From Microbacterium trichothecenolyticum (GTDB lineage Bacteria > Actinomycetota > Actinomycetes > Actinomycetales > Microbacteriaceae), in the NCBI RefSeq assembly GCF_000956465.1, contig NZ_JYJA01000023.1:1-64000 (forward strand): a DNA stretch of 64,000 nucleotides, in the 5' to 3' direction. Below are positions 52,663-61,436 of this stretch, piece after piece (position 1 is the stretch's first letter; the number at the start of each line of letters is the position of its first letter). The notes below the pieces were generated by a model. It had not been told where the DNA came from and did no database searches. It saw only the letters and a list, made by a program, of their open reading frames with translations. Both the position numbers and the translations under genes were made by a program.

Positions 52663-53010
52663 ATGGCTGAACTCGCCTACGGTGCCGAAGGCACCCCCAT
52701 CTACATCCCGGAGCACCTCCTCGCGCACGTCAAGGTGGTCGTCACGACCAAACTGCGCCGCCACGAGAGCTTCATGATGTCGTGGCGTCACACCGACGGC
52801 TCAGGACGCTCGTCCGTCTGGCTGGAGCAGTCGATCCCGCTCCGCTTCACCTTCGAGAGCGTCGACGAGCCTCGGATCGACCCCGCTCTGCTGTCTCGCC
52901 TCGCTGCTGGGGCCAACTCCAACGCCGGCCTCATCCTCGAGCTCGACGAGATCCACCCGCTGGGTCCGCCGGCGACCGCCTCGCCCGCCCTCGAGAAGTC
53001 CGTGGCGTAG
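52663..53010 (+). CDS. DUF7882 family small protein
   Basis: 115 residues. The core KLRRHESFMMSWRHTDGSGRSSVWLEQSIPLRFTFE and LAAGANSNAGLILELDE matches a family abundant in Microbacteriaceae, often mislabelled as ATP-dependent DNA ligase and now listed as DUF7882. No ligase motif is present. Function unknown. The strong A/T-rich promoter and good ribosome site suggest high or induced expression. ATG 52663. Confidence 0.82.
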   Translation: MAELAYGAEGTPIYIPEHLLAHVKVVVTTKLRRHESFMMSWRHTDGSGRSSVWLEQSIPLRFTFESVDEPRIDPALLSRLAAGANSNAGLILELDEIHPLGPPATASPALEKSVA

Positions 53011-53067
53011 GAGGGGATGGGTGGGCGCCACGGCGCGCGTGTCGGGGCTCGATGGCAGGATGGGGCC

Positions 53068-53904
53068 ATGCCTGAGTCGCCGGAGGTCGAGGCTCTCGCG
53101 CGGTTCCTCGCTGAAGAGGCGTCCGGGCGAGAGGTCCGCGGAGTCGATGTGCTCGAGTTCCGCACGGTCAAGACGCGCGCCGCGCCCCCGGCGAGCATCA
53201 CCGGACGCACGATCACCGGTGCGCGCCGCCACGGCAAGCATGTGGAGCTCGTGCTCGACGAGGCGAGCCTGGTCGTCTCGCTGGGGCGCCACGGATGGAT
53301 GCGGTGGCTCGATGCCGCACCCGACGAGGCGGTCTCCCTCTCGGCTGACGCGCCGCCGGCTCTGGCGTCCTTCGAGCTGTCGGGCGACCGCAGCCTGCAG
53401 GTGACGGACGCCGGCAGCTGGGTGTCGCTCGGACTGTTCGTGGTCGGCGACGCCGGTGAAGTTCCCGCGATCGCGAAGCTCGGCCCGGATCCCGCCGACT
53501 CCGCGTTCACGCGCGACCAGTTCGACGGCGCGCTGGGCGGCCGCCGGAAGCAGATCAAGGCAATCCTGCAGGAGCAGGAGTCGCTCGCCGGCATCGGCAA
53601 CGCCTACTCCGACGAGATCCTGCACCTCGCCAAGGTCTCGCCGGTGACGCACGCGGCCGCTCTAGACGATGGCTCGGCGGACCGGCTGTTCGACGCGACG
53701 CTGACGACCGTTCGCGGTGCGATCGATGCCCGCCGTGGCGTTCCCATCGACCAGCTCAAGGCACACAAGGTGGCGGCGATGCGCGTGCACGGTCGCACGG
53801 GCGAGGCCTGCCCGGTGTGCGGCGACATCATTCGCGATCTGACGTTCGCGGGCACGTCGGCGCAGTACTGCCCGACCTGCCAGAACGGGGGAGTGCCGCT
53901 CTGA
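53068..53904 (+). CDS. Fpg/Nei-family DNA glycosylase
   Basis: 278 residues. The N-terminus MPESPEVEALARFLAEE supplies the catalytic Pro2 (and Glu3) and the H2TH region lies around SLAGIGNAYSDEILHLAKVSP with conserved Lys in HGKHVEL. A C-terminal zinc finger CPVC...CPTC (about residues 251-271) completes the family layout. It removes oxidised bases with AP-lyase activity. The intercalation-loop residues cannot be assigned by eye, so Fpg versus Nei type is undecided. Confidence 0.92.
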   Translation: MPESPEVEALARFLAEEASGREVRGVDVLEFRTVKTRAAPPASITGRTITGARRHGKHVELVLDEASLVVSLGRHGWMRWLDAAPDEAVSLSADAPPALASFELSGDRSLQVTDAGSWVSLGLFVVGDAGEVPAIAKLGPDPADSAFTRDQFDGALGGRRKQIKAILQEQESLAGIGNAYSDEILHLAKVSPVTHAAALDDGSADRLFDATLTTVRGAIDARRGVPIDQLKAHKVAAMRVHGRTGEACPVCGDIIRDLTFAGTSAQYCPTCQNGGVPL

Positions 53905-53952
53905 GTGGGAGCCATCCGCGATCCGGGCGGCCGACGTCGGTGTTCCCGTGGG

Positions 53953-53958
53953 TAGCAT
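53953..53958 (+). promoter_or_regulatory. Leaderless-type -10 box TAGCAT
   Basis: TAGCAT is followed after 7 bases by ATG 53966 of the Cys-rich peptide gene. Confidence 0.5.
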
Positions 53959-53965
53959 GGTCGCT

Positions 53966-54088
53966 ATGACGACTTCGCAGCAGCCGGCCCCGATCACCCT
54001 CGCACCCGTCCCCGACGAGAAGAACCTCCTGACGGTGGTCGAGTCCGCCGGTTCGTGCTGCGGCGGCGGCAGCTGCAGCATCGACTGA
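53966..54088 (+). CDS. 40-residue Cys-rich peptide ending CCGGGSCSID
   Basis: ATG 53966 to TGA 54088. The peptide has a polar, Pro-containing N-half (TTSQQPAPITLAPVPDEKN), a short hydrophobic LLTVVES and a C-terminal CCGGGSC cluster. Three cysteines in seven residues suggest metal or Fe-S binding or a redox role. A dedicated -10 box at leaderless distance and codon use like the neighbours favour a real gene. I do not know a named family. It lies between the glycosylase and a membrane-protein gene whose ATG is 33 bases further on. Confidence 0.65.
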   Translation: MTTSQQPAPITLAPVPDEKNLLTVVESAGSCCGGGSCSID

Positions 54089-54120
54089 CCCCCTCCCGTT
54101 CACGCCACGACGCGCCGGCG

Positions 54121-54624
54121 ATGACCGACGAACAGCTTCACATCACCCCGCGGGTCGGCCGCATCCTCATGTCGGAGGAGGCGATCTACGGCCTGATCCT
54201 CGTATCGGGGATGATCGTCGTCTCGGCGCGGGGCACCTCCTGGGAGGCGTTCGTCACCGTCACGGTCACGGTGATCGTCTTCTTCGCTGCTCACGTGTTC
54301 GCCGGCACTCTCGGTCGCCTGGCCGCCACCGATGGTCATGCCGGGCTCCGCGCCAGTCTCCGCGCGTCCGCACGTCAATCCGGCGGCATGCTCATCGCGT
54401 CCGTGCCGCCGCTCATCATCCTGCTGCTGGGTGCGACGCGCGTCATCGAAGACACCGCCGCGCTCTGGGCGGCGCTCATCGCCAACACCGTGTTGCTCGG
54501 CGCCCTGGGCTGGATCGCCGTCGCGCGCTGGAGCACGCACTGGCTTCCGCGCATCCTGAGCGCACTCATCACCGCCGCTTTCGGCGGAGTGCTCATCCTC
54601 TTGAAGGCCGTCATCCACCACTGA
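54121..54624 (+). CDS. Hypothetical membrane protein (167 residues)
   Basis: Four or five hydrophobic segments (about 20-37, 43-62, 90-106, 117-135, 142-163) with an N-terminal MTDEQLHITPRVGRIL. EAIYGLILVSGMIVVSA and FFAAHVFAGTLG recall small conserved actinobacterial membrane proteins without assigned function. Its end overlaps the convergent carboxymuconolactone-decarboxylase-like gene by 14 bases. Possibly cotranscribed with the Cys-rich peptide gene. Confidence 0.7.
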   Translation: MTDEQLHITPRVGRILMSEEAIYGLILVSGMIVVSARGTSWEAFVTVTVTVIVFFAAHVFAGTLGRLAATDGHAGLRASLRASARQSGGMLIASVPPLIILLLGATRVIEDTAALWAALIANTVLLGALGWIAVARWSTHWLPRILSALITAAFGGVLILLKAVIHH

Positions 54625-55213
54625 CGTCGCCGCGTGCGGCCTGCGCCGGCGCGAGCAGGGCCGCGACCAGCGCGGGGTTGAGGCCCGGTACGTCGTCGAC
54701 GGGGACCGCCAGGGCCAGCAGCGCCCGGCTGAAGTAGTTCCGCACGGCGGCGGCGAGCGTGATGTCGACGATCTGCCGATCGGTGAACCCGAGATCGCGG
54801 AGGCGCTGCGTGTCGGCGTCGGTCATGGTCGCGGCATCCGTCGAGACCTTCTCGGCGTACGCGACCACCGCCATGTCCGTCTCGTCGAGGCCGGCGTCCG
54901 CGCCCTCGCGCGCAAGCCGGGCGAGCTCCTCCTCATCGAGGAGGCCGGCCCGCAGGCTCTTGCGGCCGTGTGCGAGGAGGCAGTGATCCGACCCGATCGC
55001 GCGCGCGGCGCCGAGCGTGGCGAGTTCGTAGTTGCGCAGCCCGATCGACGGGACGATGGTCCGGACCAGCGTCTCGAAGGCCGCATGGGCCTCGGGGTTG
55101 ATCGCCATCGCGCGCGTGTGCCCGAAGACGAAGCCGTCGCTGCGGAGGTCGCCGTCGTACATCTCGGCGACGTGGCCGGTGGCTGCGTCGAGGTCCGGAG
55201 TGCTCACGATCAT
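54611..55213 (-). CDS. Carboxymuconolactone decarboxylase / AhpD-like protein
   Basis: 200 residues, all-helical. LRNYELATLGAARAIGSDHCLLAHGRKSLRAGL is the AhpD-like core; FTDRQIVDITLAAAVRNYFSRALLAL closes it. AhpD peroxidases use Cys-x2-Cys; here the motif is Cys-x3-His (HCLLAH) with a single Cys, so classical thiol-peroxidase chemistry is unlikely. ATG 55213. It has its own promoter after the hairpin at 55256-55290. Confidence 0.82.
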   Translation of the reverse strand: MIVSTPDLDAATGHVAEMYDGDLRSDGFVFGHTRAMAINPEAHAAFETLVRTIVPSIGLRNYELATLGAARAIGSDHCLLAHGRKSLRAGLLDEEELARLAREGADAGLDETDMAVVAYAEKVSTDAATMTDADTQRLRDLGFTDRQIVDITLAAAVRNYFSRALLALAVPVDDVPGLNPALVAALLAPAQAARGDVSGG

Positions 55214-55255
55214 GGTGCTGCCTTCCCGTCGGGTTTCGGGCGCATCCAGAATCGC

Positions 55256-55290
55256 GGATGCCCCACCCCTTGTCGAGGGGTGGGGCATCC
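55256..55290 (-). terminator. Terminator hairpin after the MFS gene
   Basis: Perfect 15-bp stem GGATGCCCCACCCCT (55256-55270) with AGGGGTGGGGCATCC (55276-55290) and a 5-base loop. It begins 15 bases after the end of the MFS gene on this strand. Confidence 0.85.
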
Positions 55291-55304
55291 GGGTGATACC
55301 TCTG

Positions 55305-56831
55305 TCAGTGACCGGCGGGCGCGCCCATCGGTGCGTCGGCCGGCTTGCGGATGAGGAACGCGCCGACCAGCAGCGGCAGCGACAGGAACGCCGCCGTGAG
55401 GAACGCGGCGTGCGTGCCGGCGGCGCCGGCGGTCACGGTGTCGGCGCCCGACGACGCCGCGGCCGAGGTGGCCGCCGCCATGACGCCGAACATCAGCGCG
55501 ATGCCCGCGGCGCCCGCGACCTGCTGCACGGTTCCGACCACGGCCGAACCGTAGGAATAGAACCGCGGCTGGAGCGAGCCGAGCGACGCCGTGAACAGCG
55601 GCGTGAACGAGAGCGCGAGGCCGACCGAGAGCACGGTCTGCGCCACGGCGATCAGCCACACCGGCGTCTCGGTGCCGAAGGTCGTGTAGAACCACAGCAT
55701 CGCGCTCGTGATCACGGCGCCCGGGACGAGCAGCACCGTCGTGCCCCAGCGGTCGTAGATGCGACCGATGAACGGACCGGCGAGGCCCATCGCGAGGGCG
55801 CCCGGCAGCACGACCAGGCCGGTGGTGAGCGGGTCGACGCCCAGGACGTCCTGCAGGTAGAGCGGGACGACGGTGATCGCACCGAAGAAGGCCATCGACA
55901 TGATCGCCATCTGGCCGATCGAAAGGGAGAAGTTGGCGCTGCGGAACACGCGCAGGTCGAGCAGCGCGTCGTCCTTGCGCTGCAGCACGACCTGACGCCA
56001 GCCGAAGAGGCCGAGCGCGACGACGCCGACCGCCAGCGACACGATGAGCGTCGTGGTCGACGCTGCGCTCGCGGCCGCGGCATCCGCTCCGCTGCCGTGC
56101 CCACCGCCGCCCAGCTGGCTGAGGCCGAAGACGAGGCCGCCGAAGCCGAGGGCCGACAGGATGACCGACAGCACGTCGATCGGGGCGCGCGTGGTCTCGC
56201 CGAGGTTGTGGATCCAGCGCGCGCCGACGACGAGCGCCACGATGGCGATCGGCAGCACGATGCCGAAGATCCAGCGCCACTCGAAGTTGTTGAGGATGGC
56301 GCCCGCGAGCGTCGGGCCGATCGCCGGGGCGAGCGACATCACGATGCTGACGCGGCCCATCATGCGGCCGCGGATGGCGGCGGGCACGACCGTCATCAGC
56401 GTCGTCATCAGCAGCGGCATCATGATCGCGGTACCGGACGCCTGCACCACGCGGGCGACGAGCAGCATGGGGAAGCCGGGTGACAGGAACGCGATGAGCG
56501 TGCCGAGGGAGAACAGCCCCATCGCGGCGACGAACATCGTGCGCGTCGTGAAGCGGCGCAGCAGGAAGCCCGTGATCGGGATGATCACGGCCATCGTCAG
56601 CATGAATGCGGTCGTCAGCCACTGCGCGGCGAGCGCCGTGATGCCGAGGTCGGTGATGAGGTGCGGGATCGCGACGCCCATCGTCGTCTCGTTGAGGATG
56701 GCGACGAAGGCGGCCGCGAGGAGCAGCCAGATGACGCGGCTCTCTTCGGGGCGCAGTGTGGGGACGGCGCCGGCATTGCCCGCAGCAGCGGGGATGCTGC
56801 CGGTTCCGGGGTTCGTTTCGATGGCGGCCAT
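55305..56831 (-). CDS. MFS multidrug exporter, DHA2 (14-helix) type
   Basis: 508 residues. FVAILNETTMGVAIPHLITDLG (helix 1, motif D1), WLTTAFMLTMAVIIPITGFLLRR (motif A region) and the motif C-like GPTLAGAILNNFEWRWIF are those of H+-driven DHA2 exporters such as LmrB and EmrB. About 14 helices are expected. Substrates are unknown. ATG 56831 follows GAGGAGA. No TetR gene is adjacent. The upstream stretch 56832-56916 contains A/T-rich promoter sequence. Confidence 0.9.
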   Translation of the reverse strand: MAAIETNPGTGSIPAAAGNAGAVPTLRPEESRVIWLLLAAAFVAILNETTMGVAIPHLITDLGITALAAQWLTTAFMLTMAVIIPITGFLLRRFTTRTMFVAAMGLFSLGTLIAFLSPGFPMLLVARVVQASGTAIMMPLLMTTLMTVVPAAIRGRMMGRVSIVMSLAPAIGPTLAGAILNNFEWRWIFGIVLPIAIVALVVGARWIHNLGETTRAPIDVLSVILSALGFGGLVFGLSQLGGGGHGSGADAAAASAASTTTLIVSLAVGVVALGLFGWRQVVLQRKDDALLDLRVFRSANFSLSIGQMAIMSMAFFGAITVVPLYLQDVLGVDPLTTGLVVLPGALAMGLAGPFIGRIYDRWGTTVLLVPGAVITSAMLWFYTTFGTETPVWLIAVAQTVLSVGLALSFTPLFTASLGSLQPRFYSYGSAVVGTVQQVAGAAGIALMFGVMAAATSAAASSGADTVTAGAAGTHAAFLTAAFLSLPLLVGAFLIRKPADAPMGAPAGH

Positions 56832-56916
56832 AGGTCGTCTCCTCGAGGCTCGGATGGGCAGCGAAATACCACCCGAGGATGGCAAGCCTTCAGGATAACC
56901 ACAGGTTCAGACATCG

Positions 56917-56952
56917 CATTCCCGCTTCGGGGAACGGATATCGGCGGGAATG
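56917..56952 (-). terminator. Hairpin after the small acidic protein gene
   Basis: Perfect 9-bp stem CATTCCCGC (56917-56925) with GCGGGAATG (56944-56952) around 18 bases. It starts 11 bases after the stop at 56964 on this strand. It may instead be an operator for the MFS gene, whose start is 86 bases further on. Confidence 0.5.
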
Positions 56953-56963
56953 GGACCCGAGGG

Positions 56964-57173
56964 TCAGCTGTCGGAGGGCTCGGGCTCCGCGTCGTCCCAC
57001 TTCTCGGAGCCGATCGCGTCGGTCGGCTCTGCCTCGGGCTCGCGCTCTTCGAGGTTCTTCGGGAGGGGGTTCACGATCTCCTCGTGCGGGATGGCCTTGA
57101 GGGCGTCGATCTCTTCGCGGAGCTCCGCGAGGTCGCTGCCGTCGTGTTCGGGGAGGTCGGGCGTCGAGGTCAT
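56964..57173 (-). CDS. Small acidic protein (69 residues), unknown
   Basis: Highly acidic and hydrophilic, with LPEHDGSDLAELREEIDALKAIPHEEIVNPLPKNLEEREPEAE; one amphipathic helix (about 15-28) is likely, the rest probably disordered. No signal or membrane segment. ATG 57173 has a short gap to the divergent ABC transporter gene (41 bases). Similar short acidic proteins are common in Microbacteriaceae; I know no function. Confidence 0.65.
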   Translation of the reverse strand: MTSTPDLPEHDGSDLAELREEIDALKAIPHEEIVNPLPKNLEEREPEAEPTDAIGSEKWDDAEPEPSDS

Positions 57174-57202
57174 GGCCCGAGCCTAGCGTCGGCGGCGCTG
57201 GT

Positions 57203-57208
57203 TAGGCT
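57203..57208 (+). promoter_or_regulatory. Leaderless-type -10 box TAGGCT
   Basis: TAGGCT is followed after 6 bases by GTG 57215 of the ABC transporter gene. Confidence 0.55.
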
Positions 57209-57214
57209 GGCCAC

Positions 57215-59233
57215 GTGAGCATGCGCGGCGGTGGGGGCGGGGGAGGACACCCCGGCTTCCGCCCGGTCGACACCGAGGCCCAGCGGCGGGCGAACGCCGA
57301 GGCGCCGCAGATCCCGGATCTCGGGCGGCGGGTCGTCGCCCTCTTCCGGCCGTACAAGTGGTCGATCGTCATCACCGGAGTGCTCGTCGTCGCGGGCGCC
57401 GGCATCGCGGTGATCCCCCCGCTGCTCGTGCAGCGCGTGTTCGACGATGCGCTGTTCCCCGTCGACGGCTCGCCGCCGGACCTCTCGCTGCTGTGGAAGC
57501 TCGTGCTCGCGATGATCGCGCTCTTCCTGCTCTCGGCGGCCGTCGGTGTCGTGCAGACGTGGCTCACCTCCACCGTCGGCAACCGGGTCACGGGCGACCT
57601 CCGGGTGAAGCTGTTCGACCACCTGCAGTCGATGGAGCTCGGATTCTTCACGCGCACCAAGACCGGCGTCATCCAATCGCGACTTCAGAACGACGTGGGC
57701 GGCGTCTCGGGCGTGCTCACGAACACCGTGACGAGCATTCTGGGCAACACGGTCACGGTCGTCGCGTCGCTCGTCGCGATGATCATCATCGACTGGCGGC
57801 TGACCATCATCGCCGTCGTGCTCATGCCGTTCCTCATCCTGGTGCAGCGTCGTGTCGGCCAGGTGCGCGCGCGCATTGCGGGAGAGACACAGGAGTCGCT
57901 GTCGGAGCTCACGGCCATCACGCAGGAGACCCTGAGCGTCTCGGGCATCCTGCTCTCCAAGTCGTTCAACCGCCAGCGGACCGAGTCGACGCGCTACGCC
58001 GACGAGAACATCAACCAGGTGCGGCTGCAGGTACGTCGCGCCATGAGCGGCCAGGGCTTCTTCGCCGTCGTCCAGGTCATCATGGCGAGCGTGCCCGCCA
58101 TCATCTATCTCGTGTCGGGCTACCTCATCGGCGGCGGCACCGACGCCATCACGGCGGGCACGATCGTCGCGTTCACCACCGTGCAGGCGCGTCTGCTCAT
58201 GCCCCTCATGGGGCTCATGCGCGTCTCGCTCGATCTGCAGACGTCGTCGGCGCTGTTCGCCCGCATCTTCGAGTACCTCGATCTCGTGCCGGCCATCCGC
58301 GACGCCCGCGACGCCATCGACGTCGCCGACGCCCCCGGCCCGCTCGGTCGCATCGAGTTCAGGGATGTGGAGTTCCGCTATCCGGATGCCGCCTCCGACA
58401 CCCGCGCGACGCTCCAGGGCGTGTCGTTCACGGCCGAGCCCGGTCAGCACGTCGCGTTCGTCGGGCCCTCCGGTGCGGGCAAGACGACCGTGCTGTACCT
58501 CACGCCGCGGCTGTACGAGGCATCCGGCGGCTCCGTCCTCTTCGCCGGTGAGGACGTGCGGCGTCTCACGCAGGAGTCGATCATCGACAACGTCGGAATC
58601 GTCTCGCAGGAGACGTACCTGTTCCACGCCACGATCCGCGAGAACCTGCGCTACGCGAAGCCGGACGCGACCGACGCCGAGGTCGAGGCTGCGTGCCGCG
58701 CCGCGAACATCCATCACGTGATCGAGCGCTTCGAGAGGGGCTACGACACCGTCGTCGGCGAGCGCGGCTATCGGCTCTCGGGCGGTGAGAAGCAGCGGAT
58801 CGCCATCGCGCGGGTGCTCCTGAAGGACCCGCCCGTGCTGCTTCTGGACGAGGCGACGTCGGCTCTCGACACCGTGTCGGAGCGCGTCGTCCAGGAGGCG
58901 CTGGATGCGGCCGCGCGAGGCCGCACGACGCTGTCGATCGCACACCGCCTGTCGACGGTGATCGCGGCCGACGTCATCCACGTCGTCGAGGCGGGGCGCA
59001 TCGTCGAGTCCGGCACGCACGCCTCGCTGCTCGCGGAAGGGGGGCTGTACGCCGAACTCGCGGCTCAGCAGCTCGCGACGACGAGGATCCTCCAGGCGGA
59101 GGACGCCGAGCCGCCCGCCGACCACCCCGATCGGCGAGCCGACAGCCCGCCCGACGCGCCCGTCCTCACCTCGGAAGAGGTGATGGCTGCCGGTCGCGGC
59201 AGTGTCGGCGACCCGGAGTGGCGCGAGGACTGA
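57215..59233 (+). CDS. ABC exporter, fused permease and ATPase
   Basis: 672 residues, a half-transporter that should dimerise. A Gly-rich start (MRGGGGGGGHPGF) precedes the six-helix type I exporter domain (about 48-340) and the ATPase domain (about 370-620) with Walker A GPSGAGKTT, Q loop VSQETYLF, signature LSGGEKQR, Walker B VLLLDEATSALD and H-loop SIAHRLST. It resembles MsbA/LmrA-type multidrug or lipid exporters. The C-terminal 60 residues are acidic and Pro-rich. Cargo unknown. Confidence 0.94.
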   Translation: MSMRGGGGGGGHPGFRPVDTEAQRRANAEAPQIPDLGRRVVALFRPYKWSIVITGVLVVAGAGIAVIPPLLVQRVFDDALFPVDGSPPDLSLLWKLVLAMIALFLLSAAVGVVQTWLTSTVGNRVTGDLRVKLFDHLQSMELGFFTRTKTGVIQSRLQNDVGGVSGVLTNTVTSILGNTVTVVASLVAMIIIDWRLTIIAVVLMPFLILVQRRVGQVRARIAGETQESLSELTAITQETLSVSGILLSKSFNRQRTESTRYADENINQVRLQVRRAMSGQGFFAVVQVIMASVPAIIYLVSGYLIGGGTDAITAGTIVAFTTVQARLLMPLMGLMRVSLDLQTSSALFARIFEYLDLVPAIRDARDAIDVADAPGPLGRIEFRDVEFRYPDAASDTRATLQGVSFTAEPGQHVAFVGPSGAGKTTVLYLTPRLYEASGGSVLFAGEDVRRLTQESIIDNVGIVSQETYLFHATIRENLRYAKPDATDAEVEAACRAANIHHVIERFERGYDTVVGERGYRLSGGEKQRIAIARVLLKDPPVLLLDEATSALDTVSERVVQEALDAAARGRTTLSIAHRLSTVIAADVIHVVEAGRIVESGTHASLLAEGGLYAELAAQQLATTRILQAEDAEPPADHPDRRADSPPDAPVLTSEEVMAAGRGSVGDPEWRED

Positions 59234-59240
59234 GCTCCCG

Positions 59241-59254
59241 CGCGGCCGGCCGCG
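59241..59254. terminator. 14-bp palindrome between convergent genes
   Basis: CGCGGCC (59241-59247) directly followed by GGCCGCG (59248-59254). It lies in the 27-base gap between the ABC transporter and glycosyltransferase genes and may aid termination in both directions. Confidence 0.35.
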
Positions 59255-59260
59255 GCGTCG

Positions 59261-60214
59261 TCACCAGAGCCGCGCGGCGGCGAGCGCCGTCGCGGCCGGC
59301 TCCGACAGCGCGACCCCGTCCGCGCGCGACGACAGCGTGCGCGCGAACGCGCCCAGTTCTCGCCGGTAGGCGTCGTCGACGTGGACGCGCGCGAGGTCGA
59401 CGAGCGGTGGCAGGTCCATCGCGAGGATGAGGCGGACGCGGGATGCCGCGGCCCGCGGCTGGCCCGCCGCATCCAGCACCGCGATGCCGCCGGTGAGCGC
59501 CTCGAGGTAGTCGCGGAGAACGGGGAGCTCGCCCTTGTGCTGGGTGATCGAGGATCCGTCGGCGCGCTCGCGCCACTGGACGACGACGTCGGGGATCACG
59601 TCGAACGCACGGGCCCGCGTGTACATCTGCTGCGCGACGATCTGGTCCTCGTAAGCCTTGCCCTCGGGAAACCGCAGACCGGTGCGCCGCCACAGATCCG
59701 TGCGGCTCACCTTCGACCACGCGACGATGTTGCCGGATGCCTCGGGATGCTGCTCGAGGGTGACGCCGACGCGTGCCGGATCCGTCGCAGCCGCGACCCA
59801 GGGCTGCACGCTGCCGGCCTCATAACCGCCGGCGCTGTCGGGGCGCAGGCGCACATAGGCGCCGAGCGCGACGTCGCTGCCGCTGCCGGCGACGGTGCCG
59901 ACGAGCCGCTCGAGCGCGGTCGGGGTGAGGCGGTCGTCGGCGTCGAGGAACCCCACGAACGGGGTGCGGACGAGGTCGAGGGCGGAGTTGCGCGCGGCGC
60001 CGAGCCCGCTCTGCACGCGGTGATGGACGACCTGGAACCGCTCGTCCGCCGCGGCGGCGGCGTCGAACAGCGCACCCGTCTCGTCCCCCGACGCGTCGTC
60101 GACGAGGATCGCGACCCAGTCGTCGCGCGTCTGCGCGCGCAGGGAGTCGAGCGCCTCGGCGGCATAGAGAGCCACGTCGTAGCCCGGGACGATGACGGTC
60201 ACGGCGGGGGTCAC
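59261..60214 (-). CDS. Family 2 glycosyltransferase
   Basis: 317 residues, GT-A fold: VTVIVPGYDVALYAAEALDSLRAQTRDDWVAILVDDASGDET, LGAARNSALDLVRTPFVGFLDADDRLTP with the DAD metal motif, and the acceptor-side GKAYEDQIVAQQMY. It transfers a sugar from a nucleotide sugar, probably onto an envelope glycan. No membrane helix is evident. It is 43 bases downstream of the cysteine desulfurase gene on the same strand and may be the last gene of that transcript. Confidence 0.9.
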   Translation of the reverse strand: MTPAVTVIVPGYDVALYAAEALDSLRAQTRDDWVAILVDDASGDETGALFDAAAAADERFQVVHHRVQSGLGAARNSALDLVRTPFVGFLDADDRLTPTALERLVGTVAGSGSDVALGAYVRLRPDSAGGYEAGSVQPWVAAATDPARVGVTLEQHPEASGNIVAWSKVSRTDLWRRTGLRFPEGKAYEDQIVAQQMYTRARAFDVIPDVVVQWRERADGSSITQHKGELPVLRDYLEALTGGIAVLDAAGQPRAAASRVRLILAMDLPPLVDLARVHVDDAYRRELGAFARTLSSRADGVALSEPAATALAAARLW

Positions 60215-60257
60215 GTCCCGATCCTACGGGCGACCTGGACGGCCGGGCTCCGCTGCG

Positions 60258-61418
60258 TCAGTGCTGCGTGCCGCTGACGGCGGCAACGGATGCCTCGACC
60301 GCGTCCGCGACGAGATCCAGCGGCGCGTTCAGCCGGCGCGGGAAGGTGAAGCGCACCGCGGTCTGCGCGACCTCCGGGGCGATGCCCATCGCCAACAGCA
60401 CGTGGGAGGGCTCGTCGCTGCCCGCCGCGCACGCCGAGCCGCTCGATGACACGACGCCGCGGCGCTCGAGCTCGAGCAGCACGGCCTCGCCGCTCGTCCC
60501 GGCGAACGTGAAGCTCGCGGTGCCGGCAAGGCGATGCACGGGGTCGCCCGTGAGACGCGCCGCCGGGACCCGTTCGAGCACGCGGGCGATGAAACGGTCG
60601 CGAACGGCCGACACGCGAGCGGATGCCTCGACCCGTTCGGCTTCGGCGAGCTCCAGCGCGGTCGCGAAACCCACCGCGCCGGCGACGTCCTCGGTGCCGC
60701 TGCGACGGCCGCGCTCCTGACCGCCCCCGTGCATGAGGGGCTCCAGCGGAATCCTGCCGCGGACGGCCAGCACGCCCGAGCCCTTCGGCGCGCCGAGCTT
60801 GTGCCCGGCCAGGGAGATCGCGTCATACCCGAGCTCGTCCGCCGACAGCGTGAGCCAGCCCGCCGCCTGGACGCCGTCCAGGTGCAGAGGGATGCGCCGC
60901 TCCCGAGCGACGGCGGCCAGGCTCGCAGCATCCTGCACCGTCCCCACCTCGTTGTTCGCGTAGCCGATGCTCACCAGGACAGTGTCGTCGCGAAGGCTTT
61001 GTGCGACGGCATCCGTCGACAGACGCGCGTGCTCGTCGACGGGCACGCGCGTCGCCGAGAAGCCGTGCACACGCTCGAGATAGTCGACCGATTCGAGCAC
61101 GGACTCGTGCTCGATCGGCGTGGTGACGACGTGTGCGCGACGATCATCGCGGCGCTGGGCAGCGGCGATCGCGATGCCCTTGATCGCGAGGTTGTTGGCC
61201 TCCGTGCCGCCGGACGTGAAGACGACGTCGCCGGCGCGGAGGCCGAGCACGCGCGCCACGCGCGCACGGGCGTCGGCGAGGGCGTCGGCGGCCGCCTCGC
61301 CCACGGTGTGGTGGCTCGAGGCGTTGCCGTACCAGCGGGTCAGGTACGGCATCATCGCCTCGAGCACCTCGGGTCGCACCGGCGTGGTCGCGGCGTTGTC
61401 GAGGTACAGCATGCTCAT
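60258..61418 (-). CDS. Cysteine desulfurase of the nad operon (NadS-like)
   Basis: 386 residues, class V PLP enzyme of the IscS/NifS group. LYLDNAATTPVRPEVLEAM opens it, ISLAGHKLGAPKGSG carries the PLP lysine and SSGSACAAGSDEPSHVL the catalytic Cys loop. Standing directly after nadB and nadC, it probably serves the 4Fe-4S cluster of quinolinate synthase NadA, as proposed for NadS-type genes. ATG 61412 is an alternative start. Spacing to nadC is 18 bases. Confidence 0.92.
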   Translation of the reverse strand: MSMLYLDNAATTPVRPEVLEAMMPYLTRWYGNASSHHTVGEAAADALADARARVARVLGLRAGDVVFTSGGTEANNLAIKGIAIAAAQRRDDRRAHVVTTPIEHESVLESVDYLERVHGFSATRVPVDEHARLSTDAVAQSLRDDTVLVSIGYANNEVGTVQDAASLAAVARERRIPLHLDGVQAAGWLTLSADELGYDAISLAGHKLGAPKGSGVLAVRGRIPLEPLMHGGGQERGRRSGTEDVAGAVGFATALELAEAERVEASARVSAVRDRFIARVLERVPAARLTGDPVHRLAGTASFTFAGTSGEAVLLELERRGVVSSSGSACAAGSDEPSHVLLAMGIAPEVAQTAVRFTFPRRLNAPLDLVADAVEASVAAVSGTQH

Positions 61419-61436
61419 CGGATGCTCCCGGGTGGA

